Below, piece after piece: positions 55,763-64,000 of a stretch of DNA of 64,000 nucleotides. The position numbers were made by a program, and so were the translations under genes. This DNA comes from Oryzisolibacter propanilivorax. GTDB taxonomy: Bacteria; Pseudomonadota; Gammaproteobacteria; Burkholderiales; Burkholderiaceae_C. The stretch is from NCBI RefSeq assembly GCF_900103645.1, contig NZ_FNHP01000001.1, forward strand, positions 1-64,000, given 5' to 3'. The notes beneath the pieces are model-generated. The model saw only the letters and a list, made by a program, of their open reading frames with translations. It did no database searches and was not told the DNA's origin. Numbering within the stretch: position 1 is the first letter of the stretch; each line of letters starts with the position of its first letter.

Positions 55763-57580
55763 ATGAACGCAATCGCCGCCGTTTCGCGCGAGAAAACCCA
55801 GCAGCGCCTGGACCGCCGCGGCGACCTGGCCATGCGCTATCGGGCATCCATGCCCTACACCATTGCCGACCGGGTGCAGGAATGCGCCCGGCAGTACGGC
55901 GAGCGCACCTTCCTGCTGGAGGGCGACGCGCGCTACAGCTACCGCGAGTTCAATGCGCGCGCCAACCAAGTGGCGTGTGCACTGCACGCCGCCGGCGTGC
56001 GCCAGGGCGACGTGGTGGCGCTGTGCATGGAAAACCGCGCCGACTTCTTCTTCGCCTGGATGGGCATCGCCAAGGCCGGTGCGGTCGTGGCCTTCCTCAA
56101 CACCTATGTGGCGGGCAAGCCGCTGGCTCATGCGCTGGAGGTGACGGGAACACGTCATGTCATCGTCGGCGAGGAATGCGTGCAGCGTTTCGAGGACACG
56201 CCCGAGCTGGCCGGCAACGCGGCCTGCACCTTTTGGCACTGGCCCGACCCCGAGCGCCCGGCGCCGCCGCAGGTGCTGGCGAAATACGGTGCCAACCTGC
56301 AGGCGCTGGCTGAGCGACAGGACGGCGCCGACGTGCCGGCGCAGTGGCGCGAGGGCATCCGCGCCGGCGACAACGCGCAGTACATCTTCACCTCCGGCAC
56401 CACTGGCCTGCCGAAGGCGGCGCTGGTCAGCCATGCGCGCTGGCTGATGGCCGGCGATGCCATGAAGGCGCTGTGGGAGACCGGGCCCGAGGACCGTTTC
56501 TATTGTTTCCTGCCGCTCTACCACGGCGCGGCGTCGATGTCGCTGACCTCCACCGCGCTGAGCGCCGGCTCCAGCCTGGTGGTGCGGCGCAAGTTCAGCC
56601 GCAGCGAATTCTGGGCCGACGTGCGCCGTTATCGGATCACCATGTGCCAGTACGTGGGCGAGATCTGCCGTTTCCTGCTGACGCTGCCGCCGCAGCCCGA
56701 CGACCGCCAGCACACGCTGCGCAAGATGGCTGGCACCGGCCTGTCACCGGAGATCTGGCAGCAGTGGGCCAACCGCTTCGGTGACCATTTCCAGGTCTTC
56801 GAGAGCTGGGGCAGCACCGAGTCCAACGCCAGCACGGTGAACGTGGACAACCGCATCGGCTCGTGCGGCCGCGTACCGTTCTGGGAGAAGACCAACCTGC
56901 GCTTGGTGCGCTATGACCAGGACAAGGGCGACTACATCCGCGACGAAAACGGCTTCCTGCAGCTGGCCGGCGTGAACGAGCCGGGCGAGGCCATCGCCAT
57001 GGTGGTCGACTACCCCGACATCGTGGCCGGCCGCTTCGAGGGCTACACCTGCCAGGAGTCCACGCAGAAGAAGATCCTGCGCGACGTGTTTCAGAAAGGC
57101 GATGCTTGGTGGTCCTCTGGCGACCTGCTGCGCTGCGACGAGGAAGGCTACTGCTGGTTCGTGGATCGCATCGGCGACACCTTCCGCTGGAAGAGCGAGA
57201 ACGTCTCGACCATGGAAGTCACTGACGCCCTGGGCGACTTCCCCGGCCTGGACGCGCTGACCATCTACGGCGTGCAGGTGCCCGGCCACGAGGGCCGCGC
57301 CGGCATGGCCGCGCTGGTGATGCACGAGGGAGCGGCGTTCGATCCCAAGGCATTCTGGGAACTGGCCACCAGCCGCGTGCCGCGCTACGCCGCGCCGCTG
57401 TTCCTGCGCCTGATGGAGGCGCCCGACATGACTGGCAACTACAAGCTGCGCAAGGTCGATCTGCAGCGCCAGGGCTTCGACCAGAACCAGGTGCAGGATC
57501 CTTTGTATGTGCGCGACGACCGCCTGCAAACCTATGTGCCGCTGACGTCCCAGGCGCTGCAGGAGGCCCTGGGTGCATAA
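55763..57580 (+). CDS. Steroid/bile acid-CoA ligase, very-long-chain acyl-CoA synthetase type
   Basis: A 605-aa adenylate-forming enzyme with the P-loop YIFTSGTTGLPKAAL, FESWGSTESNAS, and the C-terminal hinge DRIGDTFRWKSENVST. The FRWKGENVST-type hinge is the mark of the SLC27/FATP-like group that includes bile acyl-CoA synthetase, unlike the DRIKDVINRSGEKI hinge of the ligase at 61045. It should activate the C24 or C22 steroid acid. The stop overlaps the next gene's GTG. Confidence 0.85.
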   Translation: MNAIAAVSREKTQQRLDRRGDLAMRYRASMPYTIADRVQECARQYGERTFLLEGDARYSYREFNARANQVACALHAAGVRQGDVVALCMENRADFFFAWMGIAKAGAVVAFLNTYVAGKPLAHALEVTGTRHVIVGEECVQRFEDTPELAGNAACTFWHWPDPERPAPPQVLAKYGANLQALAERQDGADVPAQWREGIRAGDNAQYIFTSGTTGLPKAALVSHARWLMAGDAMKALWETGPEDRFYCFLPLYHGAASMSLTSTALSAGSSLVVRRKFSRSEFWADVRRYRITMCQYVGEICRFLLTLPPQPDDRQHTLRKMAGTGLSPEIWQQWANRFGDHFQVFESWGSTESNASTVNVDNRIGSCGRVPFWEKTNLRLVRYDQDKGDYIRDENGFLQLAGVNEPGEAIAMVVDYPDIVAGRFEGYTCQESTQKKILRDVFQKGDAWWSSGDLLRCDEEGYCWFVDRIGDTFRWKSENVSTMEVTDALGDFPGLDALTIYGVQVPGHEGRAGMAALVMHEGAAFDPKAFWELATSRVPRYAAPLFLRLMEAPDMTGNYKLRKVDLQRQGFDQNQVQDPLYVRDDRLQTYVPLTSQALQEALGA

Positions 57581-58676
57581 GGCCGAGGAAGCTGACGAGG
57601 TGGCGACGCGCGCCCGGCCGCGCCCACCCGACCGCCTGCGCTACCCGTTCGAGGCGCCGACACCGGACGGCCAGCTGGTGCGGGTGGCCGAGGGCGTGCT
57701 GTGGGCGCGCATGCCCATGCCCATGGCGCTGGACCACATCAACGTCTACCTGCTGCGTGACGGCGAGGGCTGGGCGGTGGTGGATACCGGGCTCGGCATC
57801 CCGTCCACGCACGCGTTGTGGGAGCAGATCTTCGGCCAGCAGCTGGCCGGCCAGCCGCTGACGCGCGTGATCTGCACCCACTTCCACTACGACCACGCCG
57901 GCGCGGCGCGCTGGCTGCAGGAGCATTTCGGCGTCGAGCTGTGGATGACGGCGCAGGAATTCCTGATGCTACGCGCCGAGATGGGTCCGCCCCCCGATCC
58001 GCTGCCGCCGCGCCACCAGGAGTTTTATCGCCGCGCCGGCACCGACGCGGCGCTGGTCGAGCGCATGTTCGCGGCCATGCGCAAGGACCCGTTCATGCCG
58101 CAGCCGCCGCTGTCCTTCCAGCGCATGCGCCACGGCGACGTGCTGCGTATCGGCGAGCGCCGGTGGCAGGTCATCGTCGGCGAGGGCCACTCGCCCGAGC
58201 ATGCCTGCCTGTACGACGCCGACGAGCACCTGCTGCTGGCCGGCGACCAGCTGCTGCCGCGCATCACCTCCAACGTCATGGTCATGCCGCAGGAGCCGAA
58301 CGGCAACCCGCTGCGCCACTGGCTGGCGTCCATGCGGCGCCTGCGCGAGCTGCACCCGGACACGCTGGTACTGCCCTCGCACCAGCAGGTGTATGTCGGC
58401 GTGCGCGAGCGCGCCGACGAGATCGTGGCGCACCACGAGGAGCAGCTGGAGCTGATCCGCGCGCATCTGCGCCAAGGCGGTGGCGCCTCGGGCATGCAGC
58501 TGATGCAGGTGCTGTTTCCGAAGCTGCGCGGCCCGGTGGATCATTTGATGGCGCTGGGCGAGACGCTGGCGCATGTCAACCTGCTGCGTGCGACCGGCGA
58601 GGTTGAAGGCCACATCGACGCGGCCGGCACGGAGATCCTGATGCTGGCCGCCGCCCCCCTGACCCACAAGGAATGA
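57573..58676 (+). CDS. Metallo-beta-lactamase-fold hydrolase
   Basis: A 367-aa MBL-fold protein with THFHYDHAG (ligands His103, His105, Asp107, His108), His206 in GEGHSPEH, Asp225 in AGDQLLPR and a final LPSHQ. The dinuclear metal site is complete. A C-terminal helical extension (about 280-367) follows, as in alkyl-CoA thioesterase- or LACTB2-like members. It is locked in a ligase-MBL-ACAD operon, so a steroid thioester or lactone is a reasonable substrate; this is inference. Translation starts at GTG 57573, inside the ligase gene. Confidence 0.77.
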   Translation: MHKAEEADEVATRARPRPPDRLRYPFEAPTPDGQLVRVAEGVLWARMPMPMALDHINVYLLRDGEGWAVVDTGLGIPSTHALWEQIFGQQLAGQPLTRVICTHFHYDHAGAARWLQEHFGVELWMTAQEFLMLRAEMGPPPDPLPPRHQEFYRRAGTDAALVERMFAAMRKDPFMPQPPLSFQRMRHGDVLRIGERRWQVIVGEGHSPEHACLYDADEHLLLAGDQLLPRITSNVMVMPQEPNGNPLRHWLASMRRLRELHPDTLVLPSHQQVYVGVRERADEIVAHHEEQLELIRAHLRQGGGASGMQLMQVLFPKLRGPVDHLMALGETLAHVNLLRATGEVEGHIDAAGTEILMLAAAPLTHKE

Positions 58677-58678
58677 GC

Positions 58679-59878
58679 ATGACGACAGAATTGGACGCTT
58701 TCCGCCAGGAAGTCCGGCAGTGGCTGCAAGCCAACTGCCCGGCCAGCATGCGCCGCCCCATCGTGACCGAGGAGATGGTCTGGGGTGGCTCGGCACTGAC
58801 ATTCCAGACTGACGATCAGAAGGTCTGGTTCGAGCGCATGCGCGAGCGCGGCTGGTTCGCGCCATCCTGGCCCACGGAGTACGGTGGCGGCGGGCTGGAT
58901 GCGAAGCGCACACGCATCGTCGAGACCGAGATGCACCGCCTGGGCTGCCGCCAGCCGCAATACAACCTGGGCGTGTGGATGCTCGGGCCGGTGCTGCTGG
59001 AGGTCGGGACGCACGAGCAAAAGCTCGAGCACTTGGTGCCGATGATGCGTGGCGAGCGCCGCTGGTGCCAAGGCTTCTCCGAGCCCAACGCCGGCTCCGA
59101 CCTGGCCAGCCTGAAGACCTCGGGCCGGCGCGTCAGCGACGCGCAGGGCGACGCCTACATCGTCAACGGCAGCAAGATCTGGACGTCCGACGGCGACAAG
59201 GCCGACTGGATGTATGCCCTGGTGCGCACCGACGCCGGCGCGAAGAAGCAAAACGGCATCAGTTTCGTGCTGATCGACATGAAGAGCCCGGGTGTCACGG
59301 TCAAGCCGATCGAGCTGATCAGCGGCAAGTCGAGCTTTTGCCAAGTGTTCTTCGACGACGTGCGTGTGCCGGTGCGCCAGCTGGTGGGCCAGGAGGGCGA
59401 GGGCTGGGCGGTGGCCAAGAAGCTGCTGCAGCACGAGCGCGCGGCCATGTCCAAGTTCACCGAGGGCGGCGCGCCCTCGCACGATGCCCTGCAGACCGCG
59501 CTGGGCTACCTGGTGGACGGCAACGGCCAGGTGCGTGATGGCGCGCTGCGCGACCGCCTGGCGGGCGTGCTGATGGACGCCCAGGCGTTCGCGCTGACGC
59601 ACCGCCGTGTGAGCGAGATGGCGCTGGCGCGCCGCGACGTGAGCGGACCGGCAAGCATCATGAAGCTGGTGCAGACCGAGCAGGAGGTGGCCAAGTACGA
59701 GTTGCTGGAGCAGGCCATGGGCCTGCGCGGCCTGGGCTGGGAGGGCGACGCCTTCAGCGCCGACGAGCTGGACGTGTGCCGCAGCTGGCTGCGCTCCAAG
59801 AGTTACACCATCGGCGGCGGCACTTCCGAGGTGCAGCTGAACATCGTCGCCAAGCGCGTGCTGGGCCTGCCGGGCTGA
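58679..59878 (+). CDS. Acyl-CoA dehydrogenase, FAD-contacting subunit
   Basis: A 399-aa ACAD with FSEPNAGSDLASLKTSG, GSKIWTSDGDKADWMY, and the C-terminal YTIGGGTSEVQLNIVAKRVLGLPG. With the next gene it forms the last of four ACAD pairs. Adjacent to the steroid-CoA ligase, it is a candidate for the first desaturation of the activated C5 side chain (comparable to Scd1 of cholate degraders). AAGGA is six bases before ATG 58679, which is why it is preferred over ATG 58673. Confidence 0.83.
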   Translation: MTTELDAFRQEVRQWLQANCPASMRRPIVTEEMVWGGSALTFQTDDQKVWFERMRERGWFAPSWPTEYGGGGLDAKRTRIVETEMHRLGCRQPQYNLGVWMLGPVLLEVGTHEQKLEHLVPMMRGERRWCQGFSEPNAGSDLASLKTSGRRVSDAQGDAYIVNGSKIWTSDGDKADWMYALVRTDAGAKKQNGISFVLIDMKSPGVTVKPIELISGKSSFCQVFFDDVRVPVRQLVGQEGEGWAVAKKLLQHERAAMSKFTEGGAPSHDALQTALGYLVDGNGQVRDGALRDRLAGVLMDAQAFALTHRRVSEMALARRDVSGPASIMKLVQTEQEVAKYELLEQAMGLRGLGWEGDAFSADELDVCRSWLRSKSYTIGGGTSEVQLNIVAKRVLGLPG

Positions 59879-59918
59879 AGCGCCGGCGGTCCGACCCAAC
59901 GAGAAAGAGACACAACAC

Positions 59919-61043
59919 ATGACCATGCTTTTGTCCGAGGAGCAGGCGCTGCTGGGCGACAGCGCGCAAGCGCTGCTGGCCGACCAGGCACCGGTATCGC
60001 AGCAGCGCCGCCTGCGCGACGAGCGCAGCGCCACCGGGTTCGACGACGCGCTGTGGCGCCAGATGGTGGACATGGGCTGGCCCGTGGCCGTGCTGCCCGA
60101 GGCGCACGACGGCCTGCAGGTTGGCTACCTGGGCCTGGGCCAGGTGTTCGAGGCCATCGGCCGGCAACTGGCAGCGCAGCCGCTGCTGAGCCAGGCGGTA
60201 CTGGCGCCCGAGCTGCTGATCCGCGCCGGCAGCCCGGCGCAACAGGCGCATTGGCTGCCGAAGCTGGCACAGGGCAAGGCCCGCCTGGCACTGGCCCTGG
60301 ACGAGGAGTCCGGTCGGCACTGGCCGGCGCCCATGGCCACCCGTATCGAGCCGGGCGAGGGCAGTGGCACGCTGCACGGTGCTAAGCATTTCGTCTTCGA
60401 CGGTGTCGGTGCTGATGGATTCCTGGTGCTGGCTGGCAGCGCCGATGCGCCCTCGCTGTGGCTGGTGCCGGCCAACGCCGCCGGCGTGCAGGTTGAGCGC
60501 GTGGCCATGATCGACAGCCGCAACACCGCTTGCGTGCGCTTTGACGGCGTGGCGTTGGATGCTTCCATGCGGCTGGATGCCCTGCCGGCCGCACAGGCGC
60601 TAGAGCAGGTGCTGGACCGTGCCCGTGCCTGCGTCGCCGCCGAGGCGCTCGGGCTGCTGCGCGCCATGTTCGTGACCACCGTGGCCTACCTGAAGGAACG
60701 CATTCAGTTCGACGTGCCCATCGGCTCGTTCCAGGCGCTGCAGCACCGTGCCGCGCGCCTGTACGTCGAGCTGGAGTTGCTGGAGAGTTGCGTGCGCGGC
60801 GCGCTGGAGGCCATCGACGCCGGTGATGAGACGGCCATCGCCCTGCACGCCAGCCTGGCCAAGGCCCGCGCCGCCGACCTGTGCGAGAAGCTGGCCAACG
60901 AGGCCGTGCAGCTGCACGGCGGCATCGGCGTGACCGACGAACTGGACCTGGGGCTGTTCTTCAAGCGTGCCCGTGTGCTGCAGCGCATGCTGGGCGACGG
61001 CGCCTACCACCGCAACCGCTATGCGCGGCTCAAGGGTTTCTGA
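59919..61043 (+). CDS. Acyl-CoA dehydrogenase, partner subunit
   Basis: A 374-aa ACAD-fold protein with LSEEQALLGDSAQALLADQAP at the start and a C-terminal domain KERIQFDVPIGSFQALQHRAARLYVELE / QLHGGIGVTDELDLGLFFKR. The SEPGAGSD motif is replaced (LALALDEESGRHW). It lies 40 bases behind its partner and directly before the second ligase. Function as for the pair. Confidence 0.83.
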   Translation: MTMLLSEEQALLGDSAQALLADQAPVSQQRRLRDERSATGFDDALWRQMVDMGWPVAVLPEAHDGLQVGYLGLGQVFEAIGRQLAAQPLLSQAVLAPELLIRAGSPAQQAHWLPKLAQGKARLALALDEESGRHWPAPMATRIEPGEGSGTLHGAKHFVFDGVGADGFLVLAGSADAPSLWLVPANAAGVQVERVAMIDSRNTACVRFDGVALDASMRLDALPAAQALEQVLDRARACVAAEALGLLRAMFVTTVAYLKERIQFDVPIGSFQALQHRAARLYVELELLESCVRGALEAIDAGDETAIALHASLAKARAADLCEKLANEAVQLHGGIGVTDELDLGLFFKRARVLQRMLGDGAYHRNRYARLKGF

Positions 61044-61044
61044 C

Positions 61045-62769
61045 ATGAGCACCACCTCCGACACACCGGCAGCAATGGCCATCGGCGAGCAGCTGCAGGC
61101 GCTGCGCGCCCAGCTCACGGCGCCAGGCGCGCCTTTCGAACTGGAAACCGTGCGCCTGGCCGACGGCAGCGAAGTACCGGCTTACCGCTATGCCTTCAGG
61201 ACGCTGCCCGAACTGATCAACGCCGGCCGCGCCCATGCGGCAGCCGAGTTCCTGGTCTATGGCGACGACCGCTGGACGTTCGCACGTTTCTTCGGCGCTG
61301 TCGATGCGCTGGCCGGGCGCCTGCAGCGCGAGCATGGCGTGCGCGCCGGCGACCGCATCGCCATTGCCATGCGCAACCGGCCGGAATGGGTGGTGGCCTT
61401 CGCCGCCACCGCGCTGCTGGGCGCGGTGCCGGTGCCGCTCAACAGCTTCGGCCTGGTGGGCGAGCTAATGCCGGCCATCGACGACACCACTCCAGCGTGG
61501 CTGATCTGCGACCAGGACCGGCACGAGCGCGTGCAGGCGGCGCTGGCCGGGCGCGGCATCCGCACGGTGGTGGTCGATGGCACGGCCGGCGAGCTGGACT
61601 GGCAGGCGCTGACGGCGCCTGGCGCGCCGGCGTTCGAGCCGCCGGCGCTGGCGCCTGACGACACGGCGCTGATCCTGTTCACCTCCGGTGCCACCAGCCG
61701 CGCCAAGGGCGTGCAGTCCAGCCAGCGCGCCGTGTGCCAGGCGATCTTCAACATCGACTACATCGGCGCGATCTCGGCCATGAGCTCGCCCGATGCGGTG
61801 GCGCGCATCATGGCGCGCCAGTTGCAGCCGACGACGCTGTCGGCGGTGCCGCTGTTCCACGTCAGCGGGCTGCACGCGCAGCTGCTGAGCTCGCTGCGCC
61901 ATGGCCGGCGGCTGATCTTCATGCACCGCTGGGACGCGGCGCAGGCGCTGGAGCTGATCCGGCGCGAGAACATCACCCAGTTCAACGGCGCGCCGAGCAT
62001 GGTGCAGCAGCTGATCGAGCTGCCGCAGTTCGCCGACCCGGCCAACTCCGGCCAGCTGTCGGGTCTGGGCTTCGGCGGCGGTGGCCTGCACCCGCGGCTG
62101 ATCGACGAGTTCCTGGGCAAGTTTCCGGGGCGCATGTCGGGCATCGGCTTCGGCCTGACCGAGTCCAACGGCGTGTGCGCGGCCGGCTCTGGGCGCATGT
62201 TCGAGGCGCAGCCGCGCAGCTCGGGCGTACTCTCACCGATCATCGAGGCGCGCATCGCCGATCTGGACGGCAGCGCCTTGCCGCCGAACCAGCCGGGCGA
62301 GGTCTGGCTGCGCGGCGTGACGCTGATGCAGGGCTACTGGAACGAGCCGCAGGCCACGCGTTCAGCGGTGCAGGACGGGTGGTTCCGCACCGGCGACATC
62401 GGGCAGGTGGACCGGTATGGTTTCCTGACCATCGTGGACCGCATCAAGGACGTGATCAACCGCAGCGGCGAGAAAATCGCCGCCGTCGAGGTCGAGGGCT
62501 GCCTGATGCAGCACCAGGACCTGCAGGAGGCGGCGGTGTTCGCCCTGCCGCACGAGGTCACCGGCGAGCAGGTGGTGGCGGTGGTGGTCGGCAAGCCCGG
62601 CGCCGAGGTCAACGAGGACGGGCTGCGCGAGTTCGTCGCCCAGCGCCTGGCTGGCTACAAGGTGCCCAGCCGCATCGTGGTGCGCGACGAGCCGCTGCCG
62701 CGCAACCCGGCCGGCAAGATGCTCAAAGGGAACATGCGCAAGGAGTTGGCGCAGTTGCTGCAGCCCTGA
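61045..62769 (+). CDS. Acyl-CoA ligase, class I adenylate-forming
   Basis: A 574-aa AMP-dependent ligase with the P-loop ILFTSGATSRAKGVQ, GFGLTESNGVCAAGSG, and the hinge VDRIKDVINRSGEKI ending in the catalytic Lys region RNPAGKMLKGN. It differs clearly from the ligase at 55763, so two substrates are likely: perhaps the intact side chain for one and the HIP-type indane propanoate (the FadD3 job) or a shortened side chain for the other. The ATG is one base after the ACAD stop. A terminator follows. Confidence 0.84.
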   Translation: MSTTSDTPAAMAIGEQLQALRAQLTAPGAPFELETVRLADGSEVPAYRYAFRTLPELINAGRAHAAAEFLVYGDDRWTFARFFGAVDALAGRLQREHGVRAGDRIAIAMRNRPEWVVAFAATALLGAVPVPLNSFGLVGELMPAIDDTTPAWLICDQDRHERVQAALAGRGIRTVVVDGTAGELDWQALTAPGAPAFEPPALAPDDTALILFTSGATSRAKGVQSSQRAVCQAIFNIDYIGAISAMSSPDAVARIMARQLQPTTLSAVPLFHVSGLHAQLLSSLRHGRRLIFMHRWDAAQALELIRRENITQFNGAPSMVQQLIELPQFADPANSGQLSGLGFGGGGLHPRLIDEFLGKFPGRMSGIGFGLTESNGVCAAGSGRMFEAQPRSSGVLSPIIEARIADLDGSALPPNQPGEVWLRGVTLMQGYWNEPQATRSAVQDGWFRTGDIGQVDRYGFLTIVDRIKDVINRSGEKIAAVEVEGCLMQHQDLQEAAVFALPHEVTGEQVVAVVVGKPGAEVNEDGLREFVAQRLAGYKVPSRIVVRDEPLPRNPAGKMLKGNMRKELAQLLQP

Positions 62770-62793
62770 CACGCACGCAGATCCACCGTCCCG

Positions 62794-62827
62794 GCCCGCC
62801 CATGCGCTACGCATCGGCGGGCTTTTT
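62794..62827 (+). terminator. Intrinsic terminator of the side-chain operon
   Basis: GCCCGCC (62794-62800) pairs with GGCGGGC (62816-62822), enclosing an inner stem ATGCG/CGCAT, followed by TTTTTC. It ends the operon that began at 49974 and opens the 343-base gene-free gap 62770-63112. Confidence 0.88.
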
Positions 62828-62870
62828 CATGGCGCGGCACGTGGTACGCCCGCAACTGCGGGTCTGTCAG

Positions 62871-62886
62871 TAGTCCTGTTGGACGA
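62871..62886. promoter_or_regulatory. Steroid-cluster operator K (distal, before DUF1329)
   Basis: TAGTCC-TGTT-GGACGA, strong dyad. It is preceded by the same 14-base TGCGGGTCTGTCAG/T block as operator L, 81 bp further on. No convincing -10 box at the usual 33 bp (CACGCC), so it may be an auxiliary site. Confidence 0.68.
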
Positions 62887-62951
62887 CCGGCGCGGCAGGC
62901 GCTCGCCGCACGCCGCGCCCTCTGGCCGGGCGTGGCGTGCGGGTCTGTCAT

Positions 62952-62967
62952 TAGTCCCATCGGACGA
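62952..62967. promoter_or_regulatory. Steroid-cluster operator L (proximal, before DUF1329)
   Basis: TAGTCC-CATC-GGACGA. A -10-like TAGCAT (62990-62995) is centred 33 bp downstream. Centre to the ATG at 63113 is 153.5 bp, giving a leader of about 110 bases. Confidence 0.75.
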
Positions 62968-63112
62968 TGGGCCGGCGTGGCCCGGCCCCTAGCATGACCC
63001 TGCAATCCGATGCCGTGGCACACCCGTGGCGGCCGGGCCGAGGCAGCCGGGACGGACCCGCAAATCTTGAATCCATTTGGCGAACCGGTTTCAACTCCAA
63101 GGAGAACTTTCA

Positions 63113-64000
63113 ATGAAATCCATGATGCGCAAGACCCCGATGGCGCTGGCGGCACTGCTGGTGCTGGCGGGCACTGCCTGGGCCAAGGTCCCGGCGGCCG
63201 AGGCCGACAAGCTGGGCAAGGAGCTCAACTGCAACGGCGGCATCAAGGCCGGCAACAAGGACGGCACCATTCCCGAATTCACCGGCAAATACGTCGGCAA
63301 GTTGCCGGGCGTGGACCAGCCCAAGCACAGCGGCGCGCATCCGGTGGACATCTACGCCAACGAAAAGCCGCTGTTCGTGATCACCGCCGAGAACATGGAC
63401 AAGTACGCGGACAAGCTCAGCGATGGTCAGAAGGCCATGCTGAAGAAGTACCCGACTACTTACAAGATGCCGGTCTATCCCGGCCACCGCGACTTCGCTT
63501 ACCCCGAGGACGTGTGCGCCGTGGTCAAGAAGAACGCGCTGGAGGCCGAGCTGATCGACGACGGCCTGGCCGTCAAGGCCGGCATGGGCGGTATCCCGTT
63601 CCCCATCCCGCAAAACGGCAACGAGGCGCTGTGGAACAACCTGATCCCGGCGCGCGCCTTCACCGAGAGCATCACGCGCGACGTGGCCAACGTACTGTCG
63701 GACGGCAGCATCGCTTGGGGCCGTCAGGAAAACCGCAACCTGGACGAGACCAGCACCCCGGCCAACCGCGGCAAACCGGTCGAGGGCCGCATGGCGTACT
63801 CGATGACGCGCGCGCTGCTGCCCGAGCGCGAGAAGGGCGGCGTGACCAACTCCACCGAGCCGCTGAACTTCAAGAAGGACAAGCGTCTGGCCTGGAGCTA
63901 TGACGCCGGCACGCGCCGCGTGCGCCAGGTGCCCGAGTACGGCTTCGACCAGCCGCTGGCCGGCTCGGGCGGCAAGATGACCATCGACTCCGACCGCCTG
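63113..64000 (+). CDS. DUF1329 exported protein (cut by window edge)
   Basis: The frame is open from ATG 63113 to the end of the window (296 codons seen). It starts with a signal peptide (MKSMMRKTPMALAALLVLAGTAWA), then KVPAAEADKLGKELNCNGGI and other segments typical of DUF1329, an outer-membrane-associated, LolB-like family of about 450 aa. DUF1329 genes often pair with DUF1302 genes beside catabolic clusters for hydrophobic substrates, where a role in moving substrate across the outer envelope is suspected. AAGGAG lies eight bases before the ATG. Operators K and L tie it to the regulon. Confidence 0.82.
   Translation, partial: MKSMMRKTPMALAALLVLAGTAWAKVPAAEADKLGKELNCNGGIKAGNKDGTIPEFTGKYVGKLPGVDQPKHSGAHPVDIYANEKPLFVITAENMDKYADKLSDGQKAMLKKYPTTYKMPVYPGHRDFAYPEDVCAVVKKNALEAELIDDGLAVKAGMGGIPFPIPQNGNEALWNNLIPARAFTESITRDVANVLSDGSIAWGRQENRNLDETSTPANRGKPVEGRMAYSMTRALLPEREKGGVTNSTEPLNFKKDKRLAWSYDAGTRRVRQVPEYGFDQPLAGSGGKMTIDSDRL

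Overview
The window is high-GC betaproteobacterial DNA, almost certainly from the Comamonadaceae. The evidence is the 3' end of a betaproteobacterial 5S rRNA at the left edge, four copies of a roughly 43-bp dispersed repeat of a type I associate with this family, and two proteins (HsdA and the 125-aa ketosteroid isomerase) that read as close relatives of the Comamonas testosteroni enzymes.

Positions 1-12.5 kb are chromosomal housekeeping: the end of an rRNA operon, an RsuA-type pseudouridine synthase, a short run of envelope and unassigned genes (YVTN beta-propeller, polysaccharide deacetylase, sterol-desaturase-like protein, EI24 protein, molybdopterin-binding domain protein), then glnA with a sigma-54 promoter and an upstream NtrC box, ntrB/ntrC, a DUF2383 protein and exonuclease III.

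Positions 12.6-64 kb form one continuous steroid (most likely bile-acid) degradation supercluster with about 45 genes. Block 1 (12.6-16.0 kb) has two SDRs, a BaiE-like SnoaL-fold dehydratase and an old-yellow-enzyme, suggesting hydroxyl removal or double-bond reduction on the ring system. Block 2 (16.3-25.2 kb) has an extradiol dioxygenase followed by the C/D-ring set ipdA, ipdB, an enoyl-CoA hydratase relative, ipdC, echA20, two acyl-CoA dehydrogenases and fadA6. A Tat-exported amidase, ipdF and another acyl-CoA dehydrogenase pair follow (25.3-30.3 kb). Block 3 (30.4-39.3 kb) has SDR, MaoC and thiolase genes, a LuxR-type regulator, another SDR, a GMC oxidoreductase, an MFS carrier and an EthD-like protein. 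Block 4 (39.4-49.0 kb) has a KshA-like Rieske oxygenase, an SDR and an MFS carrier, an aldehyde dehydrogenase, a 7-alpha-HSDH-like SDR, a 2,4-dienoyl-CoA-reductase-type (BaiCD/BaiH-like) reductase, hsdA and ksi. Block 5 (49.0-62.8 kb) is the side-chain set: a crotonase, an SDR, the chsH2-chsE1-chsH1-ltp2-chsE2 group (equivalent to the mycobacterial igr operon), a steroid-CoA ligase, a metallo-beta-lactamase-fold protein, another acyl-CoA dehydrogenase pair and a second ligase. The window ends inside a DUF1329 gene. Gaps over 300 bases are 15,940-16,272 (terminator, dispersed repeat, operator) and 62,770-63,112 (terminator and two operators); I see no gene in either.

The most striking result is regulatory. 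Twelve copies of an inverted repeat, best form TCGTCC-N4-GGACGA, occur almost only in front of the catabolic operons. Exactly 33 bp from each centre lies a hexamer that keeps A at position 2 and T at position 6 of a -10 box (14 of 15 for each base when both directions of the three divergent sites are counted). This puts the operator near -42, the classical place for a LuxR-type activator, and the LuxR gene at 33.0 kb is the obvious candidate. At two of the divergent sites the geometry predicts essentially leaderless mRNAs. The motif is unlike the KstR and KstR2 boxes that control the homologous actinobacterial genes.
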